A DNA stretch of 22,194 nucleotides from CAG-217 sp963642245. GTDB taxonomy: Bacteria; Bacillota; Clostridia; Oscillospirales; Acutalibacteraceae. The stretch is taken from NCBI GenBank assembly GCA_963642245.1, contig CAVIFY010000032.1:1-22194 (forward strand), written 5' to 3'. Under the pieces are notes generated by a model, which was given only the letters and a program-made list of their open reading frames with translations, searched no databases and had not been told where the DNA came from. Position 1 is the stretch's first letter. Every line of letters starts with the position of its first letter. Below are positions 7,067-14,110 of this stretch, in pieces. The position numbers and the translations under genes were made by a program.

Positions 7067-9031
7067 ATGAAAGAAAAGAAACTGGGCGCCAAGGTCAAAG
7101 ACCTGGTGTCCTCGGTAAAAACCCACTGGACCACGCCGCCGGAGGGGCGCTATGTACCGTACAAGGAGATCGCCGCGTACAGCGTAGGCGGTATCGGCGT
7201 AAAATTCGTGATCTACACCGCCTGGTACATTGGGCTGTCTGCTACCAGCCTGCTGGCCGGCTCCGCTTTGGGGCTGAAGAATGGCGATTTGGTCAAGCTG
7301 ACCATGATCGCCACCATCATCGGTATCTTCTTAGTGCCGCTCAGGGGCATGATCATTGACAACACCCGCTCCAGCAAGGGCAAGTTCCGGCCCTATCTGC
7401 TCTATACCGGCATACCCAGCGGTATTTTGCTCACCGGCTTTGCGTTCCTACCCTTTGAGAGTATGAGCTACAACCAAAAGCTGTGGGCGCTGTTTATCAC
7501 CTACGAGCTGTTGCAGCTGTGCTACCCATTCTACGACCAGGCCTACACCACCCTGGTACAGGTGATGAGCCCCAACTCCACAGAGCGGGCCGATGTGATC
7601 ACCATTTCCACCTTTATCTACTCCCTGGCGCCCACCATCATCGGGTTTTTGGTGCCCATTTTGGCGGGCTTTACCGGCGGGCTGGAGCACATTAACGCCT
7701 ACCGGATCATTATGCCCATCTTTGGCATCGGCGGTGCGCTGATCGGTCTGTTCAGCTACACCGGCACCAAGGAGCGCATTATCGTTGCCAAGGACTACAC
7801 CCCCAAGGTGCCGTTCTTTAAGGGGATCGGCGCCGGGATCCAAAACAAATACCAGTGGGCCCGCTCCATTACCAGCTGGCTGATCCTGCTGCAAGGCGGT
7901 GTGGGCAGCGTGACCACCTGGTACTTCTACTACGGCATTAAAGATGTGCTGGGGCTAAGCACCCAGCAGCAGGGCGTGCTCAACGGCACCCTGACCACCA
8001 TTTTGGGTGCGGCGGCCACCCCGGCTATGCTGCTGGCGCCGCTGCTGATCCGCAAGGTGGGCAAGCGCAATCTCTTTATCATCTATATCCTGGGCACCAC
8101 GGTGAGCATGATCGGTATGTTCCTCTTTATCAAGCAGATCTGGGTGCTGTTTGCCTTTACCTGGATGCGTGGGTTCTTTACCACCTTTACCCTGATCACC
8201 GACGGTGCCATGAACGCCGATGTGCTGGACTACCAGCAGTACAAGACCGGTGAGCGGCTGGAGGGGCTGATGGGCCAGTTCGTGACCTTTATCGGCACCT
8301 TTATCGGCATGGGCGTTACCTACCTGACCAACACCGTGCTGATGCAGAACACCTACGGTCTGACCAACAACTACGACGACCTGTACAAAGCCAGCTTCCG
8401 TGAGCCTATCTCCAAGGGCATGATCCTGCTGGCCATCGTGGGCTATGTGCTGTCGCTGATCCCCTTTATCACCATGTACACCCTCACCGAGGAGGACCAC
8501 GAGGGTCACATTGGGGTGCTGAAGATCCGCGCCGCCCTGGAGGACTACGCCACCGGCGCCCTGTCTGCCGGTCAGCTGGAAGAAGCTAAGCAGATCTACG
8601 CCGGCGCCCTGACCCAGCTGGAAGAGTTGGAAGTGCAGCTGCCCGCTGCCACCGGCAAAGAGAAGCGGCAGATCAAGCGCAAGATCAAGGGCTTGCAGAT
8701 CATCAAGGACGAGAAGAACCGCTTTGACGACCAGACCATGCAGCGCCGGGTGGAAAAGGCCAAGGAACTGCTGAGCCACACGGTGGAGGAGCTGTACGGG
8801 ATCAGCGAGCCTACCATGGATCGGTACAACGCCGCCAAGGCCATGGACGAGAGCACCAAAGAGGCTGCCAAAGCCAAGGCCCAGGCTATGCGGGAGGCGT
8901 CCAAAGAGCTGGACCGCTTCCACAAGAAAGCCTACAATTACATTCAGGCCCGCAAGCTGGTCAAGCAGCTGGAATACTACACCCACTGGGAGACCATCTT
9001 TGAAAGCGAGCCGGTAGCCGCAGAGGCTTAA
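7067..9031 (+). CDS. GPH-family (MFS) sugar-type symporter with long cytoplasmic tail
   Basis: 654 residues. The first ~470 form about 12 membrane helices of the glycoside-pentoside-hexuronide:cation symporter family (melibiose/xyloside carrier type): a short N-terminal tail, the loop GMIIDNTRSSKGKFRPYLL after the second helix pair with the GPH D-N-x-R-x-x-x-G-K-F-R-P signature, and later the cytoplasmic segment ADVLDYQQYKTGERLEG, also typical. These carriers bring sugars or glycosides in with Na+ or H+. Residues ~474-654 are an extra charged, helical, probably coiled-coil region with no membrane helix, far longer than the usual tail and unlike the EIIA-like tail of lactose carriers. The ATG at 7067 was chosen over one at 6956 because GAAGGGGG precedes it and the promoter lies between them. 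There are no sugar enzymes next to it, so the substrate is unknown. Confidence 0.9.
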   Translation: MKEKKLGAKVKDLVSSVKTHWTTPPEGRYVPYKEIAAYSVGGIGVKFVIYTAWYIGLSATSLLAGSALGLKNGDLVKLTMIATIIGIFLVPLRGMIIDNTRSSKGKFRPYLLYTGIPSGILLTGFAFLPFESMSYNQKLWALFITYELLQLCYPFYDQAYTTLVQVMSPNSTERADVITISTFIYSLAPTIIGFLVPILAGFTGGLEHINAYRIIMPIFGIGGALIGLFSYTGTKERIIVAKDYTPKVPFFKGIGAGIQNKYQWARSITSWLILLQGGVGSVTTWYFYYGIKDVLGLSTQQQGVLNGTLTTILGAAATPAMLLAPLLIRKVGKRNLFIIYILGTTVSMIGMFLFIKQIWVLFAFTWMRGFFTTFTLITDGAMNADVLDYQQYKTGERLEGLMGQFVTFIGTFIGMGVTYLTNTVLMQNTYGLTNNYDDLYKASFREPISKGMILLAIVGYVLSLIPFITMYTLTEEDHEGHIGVLKIRAALEDYATGALSAGQLEEAKQIYAGALTQLEELEVQLPAATGKEKRQIKRKIKGLQIIKDEKNRFDDQTMQRRVEKAKELLSHTVEELYGISEPTMDRYNAAKAMDESTKEAAKAKAQAMREASKELDRFHKKAYNYIQARKLVKQLEYYTHWETIFESEPVAAEA

Positions 9032-9061
9032 AATCGAAAACAAAAGCGATAAGCAAAAGCA

Positions 9062-9096
9062 AAGGACTTTGACCCAATGGCCAAAGTCCTTTTTTA
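9062..9096 (+). terminator. Rho-independent terminator between converging genes
   Basis: Stem GGACTTTG (9064-9071) with CAAAGTCC (9082-9089), a 10-base loop, then seven T's. It ends the symporter transcript; in the other direction it has a T-rich but interrupted tail and may also serve the SDR gene. Confidence 0.9.
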
Positions 9097-9126
9097 TACC
9101 TATTATAATTTATAATATGCGCGCCG

Positions 9127-9963
9127 TCACTCCGCCGGGTCCGGCTGCAAGGGGCCGTAAAAGTAGCTGGCGGTGGCACCCCCGTCTGCCAGGAAGGTGG
9201 AGCCGCTGATAAAGGCGCCCTTGTCGCTCATCAGCAGTTCCGCCACATTGGCGATCTCGTCCGCCGTTCCCGGCCGCCCTGCCGGGCACTTGGCAAACAT
9301 ATTCTTGTAAAAATCGCCCCGGGGACCGTTAAATTCGTCCAGCGCCAAGGGGGTGACGATAATGCCGGGTGCAATGGCATTCAGCCGGGCGCCCCGCTTG
9401 CCCCACTCTACCGCCTGGGCCATGACCCGCTTTTCGTTACAGCGCTTGGCCAGCTGGTAGGCGTGGAGGGTGTCTTTGATATTCGACGGCTGCAAAAAGT
9501 CCAGCTCCAGCAGCTGCTCTGTGGGAGTGGTGGCCAGCTGCCGATCCTGCGCCGGGGTCAGGGCAGGCATACGCCAGCCGGACTGGCTGGAAATGGTGAC
9601 CCCTACCCCGCCGGGGGCGATCACCCGGCCCACTTCCTCCAGCAGCACCGCCGTACCGTACAGATCTACCTTTAAGATAGCCTCCACCGGCGCCTGGCTG
9701 GGGGACACACCGGCCGCATTCACCAGCATTTGAATGTCGCCGTACTGCTGACCGGTGGCGATCATTGCCTGAATGGACGCCCGACTGGACAAGTCCATCT
9801 CCACCGGCTCCACATCGTAGCCTGCTGCGTTCATGATCTCTGCCATGGCGCGGGCGTTCTCCGGCTTTTTGTCGCCTACAATGATCTTCATACCCGTGCC
9901 CATACGGCGGGCAATGGCCATACCGATCTGCCCGGCACCGGCCCAAAGCATTACCTTTTTCAT
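9127..9963 (-). CDS. Short-chain dehydrogenase/reductase (SDR)
   Basis: 278 residues, normal for a classical SDR. The nucleotide loop reads G9-A-G11-Q-I-G14, a looser form of TGxxxGIG; NAAG follows at 82-85, a serine cluster TISSQSG at 123-129, the catalytic Y169-x3-K173 in AYQLAK, and NAIAPGIIVTPL after it. Between the serine and the tyrosine lie about 40 residues instead of the usual ~13, an insertion known from the 3-alpha-hydroxysteroid dehydrogenase/carbonyl reductase branch. That hints at a bulky carbonyl or steroid-like substrate but does not prove it. The start at 9963 follows AAAGGATG; longer in-frame starts lie inside the promoter. It is divergent from a LysR gene that likely controls it. 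Confidence 0.9.
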   Translation of the reverse strand: MKKVMLWAGAGQIGMAIARRMGTGMKIIVGDKKPENARAMAEIMNAAGYDVEPVEMDLSSRASIQAMIATGQQYGDIQMLVNAAGVSPSQAPVEAILKVDLYGTAVLLEEVGRVIAPGGVGVTISSQSGWRMPALTPAQDRQLATTPTEQLLELDFLQPSNIKDTLHAYQLAKRCNEKRVMAQAVEWGKRGARLNAIAPGIIVTPLALDEFNGPRGDFYKNMFAKCPAGRPGTADEIANVAELLMSDKGAFISGSTFLADGGATASYFYGPLQPDPAE

Positions 9964-9997
9964 TCTGTGATCATCCTTTCTTGTCTTTTGTGCCTTC

Positions 9998-10026
9998 ATT
10001 ATACCCCGGCTGCGCTGATCTATCAA
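9998..10026 (-). promoter_or_regulatory. Promoter of the SDR gene
   Basis: On the minus strand: TTGATA (10021-10026), a 17-bp spacer and TATAAT (9998-10003). It is the same pair of hexamers, at the same spacing, as the divergent LysR promoter. Confidence 0.8.
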
Positions 10027-10044
10027 TTCTTTTTACTTGCGGTA

Positions 10045-10073
10045 TTGATAAGTATAGCTAATCATTGTATAAT
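10045..10073 (+). promoter_or_regulatory. LysR gene promoter with overlapping LysR-type box
   Basis: TTGATA (10045-10050), 17-bp spacer and TATAAT (10068-10073). Within it, TGAT-N11-ATCA at 10046-10064, with further inner pairing, is a T-N11-A type dyad as bound by LysR proteins. A regulator bound here would hide its own -35 and stand just upstream of the SDR promoter, the standard LysR layout of self-repression and activation of the divergent gene. Confidence 0.7.
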
Positions 10074-10089
10074 GCATACAGGTGATTTT

Positions 10090-11007
10090 ATGTTATTACG
10101 ACAGATCGAATACTTCCAAGCGGTGGTGGAGTGCGGCAACTTTTACCGGGCGGCGGAACGGTGCTGCATTTCCCAGTCCGCCATCTCCCAGCAGGTGCGC
10201 AAGCTGGAGCAGGAACTGGGGGTGCAGCTGCTGGACCGGCACAACCGCACCTTTAGCCTGACCCCGGCAGGCACCCACTTTTACCAAAAGAGCCTGGTGA
10301 TCACCGGCGATTTGGAGCAGCTGGTGCGCGAGACCCGGCGGCTGGATCGACCGGACAGCGCCCGGCTGCGGCTGGGGTACTACCGGGGCTACACCGGCAG
10401 CCAGCTGACCCGGGCGGTGGCCGCCTTTTCCCAAAGCTACCCGGCGGTGGAAATACAGGTGCAACCGGGCAGCCACGAGGCGCTGTACCGGGCCATGGAA
10501 GAGGACACCGTAGACCTGGCGATCAACGACCAGCGGCGAGCGTTCTCCGGGGCGTACCACAACTTGGTGCTGGCCGAGAGCCGCACCTGCATTGAGATCG
10601 CCAACCGCCACCCGCTGAGCCGCCTGGCCCAAATTGAAACGGACGATCTAAAGAACACCCCCTGCATTTTGGTCACGGACCCGGCCACCAGAGCCGAGGA
10701 GCAGGCGTATTATGAAAAGATCGTGGGGCTGCGGGGCGACTTCCTCTTTGCGGACACTGTGGAGGCGGCGCGACTGATGGTGATCACCGGGCAGGGCTAT
10801 CTGCCGGTGGACCTGATCGGGGAGCAAAACCTGCCGGACGCCACCGTCAGCCGCATTCCCCTGGTGCGCCGGGGCGAGCCGGTGACCAAGACCTACTGCG
10901 CCTTTTGGAAGCGTGACAATTCCGGCTACTATATTGAGACCTTTGCCCGACTGCTGAAAGAGCAGTTTTCGCCCCACCGGCTTGACGATACCGGGCAAAA
11001 ATGCTAA
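10090..11007 (+). CDS. LysR-family transcription regulator
   Basis: 305 residues, standard length. Residues 1-60 form the winged helix (MLLRQIEYFQAVVECGNF, AAERCCISQSAISQQVRKLE, LGVQLLDRHNRTFSLTPAG), nearly a textbook LysR start. Residues ~90-295 form the two-lobed ligand-binding domain (RLRLGYYRGY..., the EEDTVDLAIND segment, and FADTVEAARLMVITGQGYLPV). The start at 10090 follows AGGTGAT; an upstream frame reaching 9730 is open only by chance. The gene is divergent from an SDR oxidoreductase, so the inducer may be that enzyme's substrate or product. The next gene, a membrane protein 35 bases downstream, is probably co-transcribed. Confidence 0.95.
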   Translation: MLLRQIEYFQAVVECGNFYRAAERCCISQSAISQQVRKLEQELGVQLLDRHNRTFSLTPAGTHFYQKSLVITGDLEQLVRETRRLDRPDSARLRLGYYRGYTGSQLTRAVAAFSQSYPAVEIQVQPGSHEALYRAMEEDTVDLAINDQRRAFSGAYHNLVLAESRTCIEIANRHPLSRLAQIETDDLKNTPCILVTDPATRAEEQAYYEKIVGLRGDFLFADTVEAARLMVITGQGYLPVDLIGEQNLPDATVSRIPLVRRGEPVTKTYCAFWKRDNSGYYIETFARLLKEQFSPHRLDDTGQKC

Positions 11008-11042
11008 AATATCCGCAAGAAAAAGGCAAAGGAGAACCCCCT

Positions 11043-11915
11043 ATGGCAAGCGAGCAAGCAGCCGTCCTGCACAGTCAGGAACGGCCGGTTTATATCAACA
11101 AGGGCAGCGCCCTGACGCAAAATCTCATCTTCTCCACCGCCCTGGCCGGGGCAGGCACCTACGGTCTTTTGGCCTTGCAGCACACCCTGCGCACCGGCAG
11201 CCGGTGGGTGGACGCGGCTGCGCCAAACGGCTACAGTCTCTACCAATTCGCCTACGGGGTGATCGGCTCCGTTATTCAGAATTTTAAGATCGACAAGGCC
11301 ATGGCTGCCCTGCTGGGCAAGGCCTACGACTTTGACCGGTTTTGCCGCATTGGCGGCGGACTGCTGCTGGCATCCCTCATCAGCATTGCCGCCGTGCTGC
11401 TGGTAACGGTGGTCTATAACATCGTCAATTTGGCATACCTGCACCGGGTGAACAAGCTGGAAAAGGCAGAGGTGCCCACCTTGGAAGAAGCCAAGGTCCA
11501 GCGCTGGAACCGGGCGCTGCCGGTGATCCACCGGGTGTATGCGGCGCTGAGCTATCTGTCGCTCTTGATCTGCCTTGGCTCTGTGGTGCCCCTGTCCATG
11601 ATCTCCGGCGCAGCCCTGGGGGCCAAGACCGCCGGTGACAGCGCCACGGCAAGCAGCATTGCGGCGCGGGCCAAGATCGCCATTGTGATCGGCTTTGTGC
11701 TGTTCTTTATCATCGCCGTGCGGGGGATCACCAAAAAATGGGATCGGATCAAAGAGAACGGCCCGCTGGTGTGCCCGGAGAACCTGGGCACCTATCTGCA
11801 CGGGCTGGTGATCGTGTCCGTACCGTTCCTGACGGTGCTGGCGCTGGCGCTCCTCATCGTCATTTTGCTGGTGCACCTAATGCTCACCGGCGCTTGGCTG
11901 ACCCGCCGGGATTAA
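11043..11915 (+). CDS. Multi-pass membrane protein of unknown function
   Basis: 290 residues that I cannot assign to a family. Hydrophobic segments lie at about 25-46, 102-130, 163-190, 210-227 and 252-279. Residues 131-160 (HRVNKLEKAEVPTLEEAKVQRWNRA) form a charged cytoplasmic loop, and the C-terminus ends in TRRD. No catalytic motif or transporter signature is visible. AAAGGAG precedes the ATG, which lies 35 bases after the LysR stop with no terminator or promoter between them, so it is probably in the LysR transcript. It could be a partner in whatever process the LysR/SDR pair serves, but this is only context. Confidence 0.8.
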   Translation: MASEQAAVLHSQERPVYINKGSALTQNLIFSTALAGAGTYGLLALQHTLRTGSRWVDAAAPNGYSLYQFAYGVIGSVIQNFKIDKAMAALLGKAYDFDRFCRIGGGLLLASLISIAAVLLVTVVYNIVNLAYLHRVNKLEKAEVPTLEEAKVQRWNRALPVIHRVYAALSYLSLLICLGSVVPLSMISGAALGAKTAGDSATASSIAARAKIAIVIGFVLFFIIAVRGITKKWDRIKENGPLVCPENLGTYLHGLVIVSVPFLTVLALALLIVILLVHLMLTGAWLTRRD

Positions 11916-11929
11916 AAGTACATAAAGAA

Positions 11930-11962
11930 AAGGCGCAGCCCATCAGGGCTGCGCCTTTTTTT
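11930..11962 (+). terminator. Strong bidirectional rho-independent terminator
   Basis: A perfect 10-bp GC-rich stem (GGCGCAGCCC, loop ATCA, GGGCTGCGCC; 11932-11955) followed by seven T's, with A's on the other side. It separates the membrane protein gene (+) from the converging lipoprotein gene (-). Confidence 0.95.
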
Positions 11963-11978
11963 ATATCTATCCGGGCAC

Positions 11979-13961
11979 TTACTTTTGCAGCGCCGTGCCG
12001 TTTACATACAGGGTGTGGCCGTTCAGGTCAATGTTGCTGTATGTGCTGTCGCTGTCCGTCAGGGCGGTCACATAGGTGTCCGCCGTCAGGGTAAAGGTGC
12101 TGTCTGCGTCCAGAGTCAGGGTCACGGACTTGGCCGTCTTGGCGGTGTTGATGGCGCCGGTGTAGGTGCTGTTTTTCAGGTTCACCGTCAGGGCAGACAG
12201 GTTATCCGCCTCCATGGTGCCGGTCAGGGTCTGCCGGGTGGCATTCAGCGTCACCGTGCCGCCGTTGCTGCCGGAATTGCCCCACTCGCTGGTGCCCTTT
12301 ACGCTGAGCAGCACCCCGCTGCCAAACTGCAACTTGGTGTTTTGCAGGTCGATCTGCGCCGTGGTATTGGTCACAAAGAACATGGGTGCCGTCTTGTACG
12401 AGCCGCCGTCCTTGGTGATGGACAGGGTGGAATTCTTGGCGGTAAACTTGGCGGTGCCCTCCCCGGCGTCGCCGCTCATAGACTGGTACAGCATGACGCC
12501 GCAGGCGTCTACCGTGCCCCGGTTGCCGGTGCCGGCAGCGGACAGAGTAGAGTCCGTGACCGTGGCGCTGTTTTTGCCCTCCACCACCGTCATTTGGGCG
12601 CCGGTAGCGGTGCCGGTGGTGTTGGTGATGGAAATATCGCCGGTGGAATAGATCACCGGAGAGCCTGCACCGGCGGTCTTTAAGGTAGAATCAGACACGG
12701 TAACGGTGCCCTCGCCCCGGTCCGTGGCCAGAGCGGCGCAGGAGGCACCGGCGGTCTCCACCGTTACATCATCGGCCGTAATGGAGCCGCCGTAAGTGGC
12801 GTCCAGACCCCGGGCGGACCCGGAGCCTGTGGTGGTGATCTTGGAATGACTGATGTTGATACTGGCGCCCTCGCCGGTGGCGAACACCGCGTTGCTGCCC
12901 TTGGCGGCAGTGGTGATGGTGGCGTTCTTGATGGTGGCGGTGGAGTTCTTCTGCACCAGCACCCCCGCATTGACGCCGTTAAACTCGGAGTTCTCCGTAC
13001 TGCTGCTGTCGCCGCCGGTCTTGGACAGCGTAGCGCCGTCCACTGTGGCAGAGCCGCCGTCGGATACCAGCAGCACGCTCTCGTCCGTACCGTCCGCCTG
13101 GGCGTCCTCCGTTACAGACAGGGTCTCGCCGTCTGCGGTCAGGGCGCCGGTAGCCGCCGCGCTGCTCTCGGTGGTTTGAGCAGCGGAACTGCCCGCTGCC
13201 AGTCGATTGGCGGCATAGCTTTGGCCGCCGGTGAGCGCCGTTGCCAGCAGCAGAGTAGCCAGCACAAAGATCAGCACCTTGTCGCTGTTCTTAAAGGTTT
13301 GGCGCAGAGAATACTTGCTGCCACGGGACAGGATCAGGTACAGCACGCAGGCGCTGACTCCCAGGGAAAGCAGGGCAAAGAGCACATAGTAAACCGCAGA
13401 CAGGCGGCTGCCGCTGCCGGGCATAGACGGTGCGCCGCTGCTGTCGCCCTGGGGCGGTGCGGACGGGGCGCTGCCATTTTGGCTCTCCCCTGCGCTGCCG
13501 CTCTGCCCACCGGGGGCGGCATTTTGGCCGTTGCCGGCCTGGGCGTTATTCTGGGTATCGCCGCTTTGGGTATTGCTGCTTTGATCGCTGCCGGACTGGG
13601 TGCCGCTCTGGCTGCTGTTTTGATCGTCAGAGGGCTTGGCCGGTGGCGTGTTGCCCTGGGCGTTGCCGCTTTGGTCACCGGCATTTTGGTTATCGCTGCC
13701 CTGGGCGCTGTTTTGGTTATCGCCGCTTTGGCCGCCGGAGGGCGCGCTGTTTTGCGAGTCACTGCTTTGGCCGTTGCCGGCGTTTTGCGTATCGCCGCCG
13801 GGAGCGCCGGTACTGTCCCCGGGGGCCTGCATGGAGGTGCCGGTGCCGGGGGTGGCTGCCGCCTCCTTGTGGGCATAAAACAGGGTGGTTGCGCACCCGG
13901 CCAGCAGCAGTACCAGCAAAACAGATACCGCTACATTCTTTAAGGTTCGTTTGTTCTTCAT
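11979..13961 (-). CDS. Surface lipoprotein with beta-helix-like passenger
   Basis: 660 residues. A basic start and hydrophobic stretch end in the lipobox L20-A-G-C23, so the N-terminus is probably lipid-linked outside the cell. Residues ~35-185 are a Gln/Asn/Ser/Gly-rich flexible linker. Two membrane helices follow (about 187-211 and 229-246), joined by a basic loop (RGSKYSLRQTFKNSDK) that should face the cytoplasm, which returns the rest to the outside. Residues ~270-660 are repeats of short strands with patterns such as ATVDGATLSK, ATIKNATITT and ITADDVTVET, typical of right-handed beta-helix, adhesin-like proteins in gut Clostridia; ligand unknown. The ATG at 13961 follows GGAAAGGAG. It has its own promoter carrying the same element as the response-regulator operon next to it, so it is probably a target of that system. 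Confidence 0.88.
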   Translation of the reverse strand: MKNKRTLKNVAVSVLLVLLLAGCATTLFYAHKEAAATPGTGTSMQAPGDSTGAPGGDTQNAGNGQSSDSQNSAPSGGQSGDNQNSAQGSDNQNAGDQSGNAQGNTPPAKPSDDQNSSQSGTQSGSDQSSNTQSGDTQNNAQAGNGQNAAPGGQSGSAGESQNGSAPSAPPQGDSSGAPSMPGSGSRLSAVYYVLFALLSLGVSACVLYLILSRGSKYSLRQTFKNSDKVLIFVLATLLLATALTGGQSYAANRLAAGSSAAQTTESSAAATGALTADGETLSVTEDAQADGTDESVLLVSDGGSATVDGATLSKTGGDSSSTENSEFNGVNAGVLVQKNSTATIKNATITTAAKGSNAVFATGEGASINISHSKITTTGSGSARGLDATYGGSITADDVTVETAGASCAALATDRGEGTVTVSDSTLKTAGAGSPVIYSTGDISITNTTGTATGAQMTVVEGKNSATVTDSTLSAAGTGNRGTVDACGVMLYQSMSGDAGEGTAKFTAKNSTLSITKDGGSYKTAPMFFVTNTTAQIDLQNTKLQFGSGVLLSVKGTSEWGNSGSNGGTVTLNATRQTLTGTMEADNLSALTVNLKNSTYTGAINTAKTAKSVTLTLDADSTFTLTADTYVTALTDSDSTYSNIDLNGHTLYVNGTALQK

Positions 13962-13984
13962 CAGAATTGCTCCTTTCCTAAATT

Positions 13985-14000
13985 GGGGGGCGTTCCCCCC
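13985..14000 (-). promoter_or_regulatory. 5'-terminal GC hairpin in the lipoprotein mRNA
   Basis: A perfect stem of six G-C pairs (GGGGGG, loop, CCCCCC) with a 4-base loop. From the -10 box at 14012-14017 the transcript should start near 14005, so the hairpin stands almost at the 5' end of the mRNA and ~10 bases before the ribosome binding site. It would protect the mRNA end or tune translation; this is inference. Confidence 0.6.
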
Positions 14001-14011
14001 TTTGCACCTAA

Positions 14012-14046
14012 AGAATACCCCGCAAAACTTAAATGAAACTGAAAAA
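14012..14046 (-). promoter_or_regulatory. Lipoprotein promoter with response-regulator element (copy 2)
   Basis: On the minus strand a -10 box TATTCT (14012-14017) follows, two bases downstream, a ~27-bp element at 14020-14046 that matches the element before the response-regulator gene at 23 of 27 positions with the same distance to the -10. No -35 consensus exists; the element covers that place, as expected for a promoter that needs an OmpR-type activator. Confidence 0.7.
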
Positions 14047-14061
14047 ACCAAACTTTTTTGC

Positions 14062-14094
14062 AAAAAAAACAGACGGCATATTTTCGCCGTCTGT
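14062..14094 (-). terminator. Terminator of the response regulator-kinase operon
   Basis: Stem ACAGACGGC with GCCGTCTGT (14069-14077 and 14086-14094) and, read on the minus strand, eight T's after it. It lies 17 bases past the kinase stop and just before the lipoprotein promoter, so the lipoprotein is transcribed separately. Confidence 0.9.
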
Positions 14095-14110
14095 CTTTAT
14101 ATCTATTTCC

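Noticed and set aside
7955..9043. Open frame of 362 residues on the minus strand, opposite the symporter
   Set aside because: Complement of a clear GPH carrier; Leu/Gly/His/Gln-rich without a domain; no promoter or ribosome binding site. Similar shadows at 4339-5307 and 3421-4275 were dropped for the same reasons.
9730..10089. Upstream extension of the LysR frame by 120 residues
   Set aside because: It would start inside the divergent SDR gene and cross both promoters; the ATG at 10090 with AGGTGAT gives the standard LysR N-terminus.
13420..13860. Tandem repeats or a CRISPR-like array in the lipoprotein linker DNA
   Set aside because: The repetition is at the protein level (Gln/Asn/Ser/Gly units) with irregular DNA spacing; there are no constant repeats with unique spacers.
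12846..13943. Open frame of 365 residues on the plus strand, opposite the lipoprotein
   Set aside because: Ala/Gly/Val-rich product made by reading the Gln/Asn/Ser repeat linker backwards; no start signal; the minus frame has a signal peptide, lipobox and promoter.
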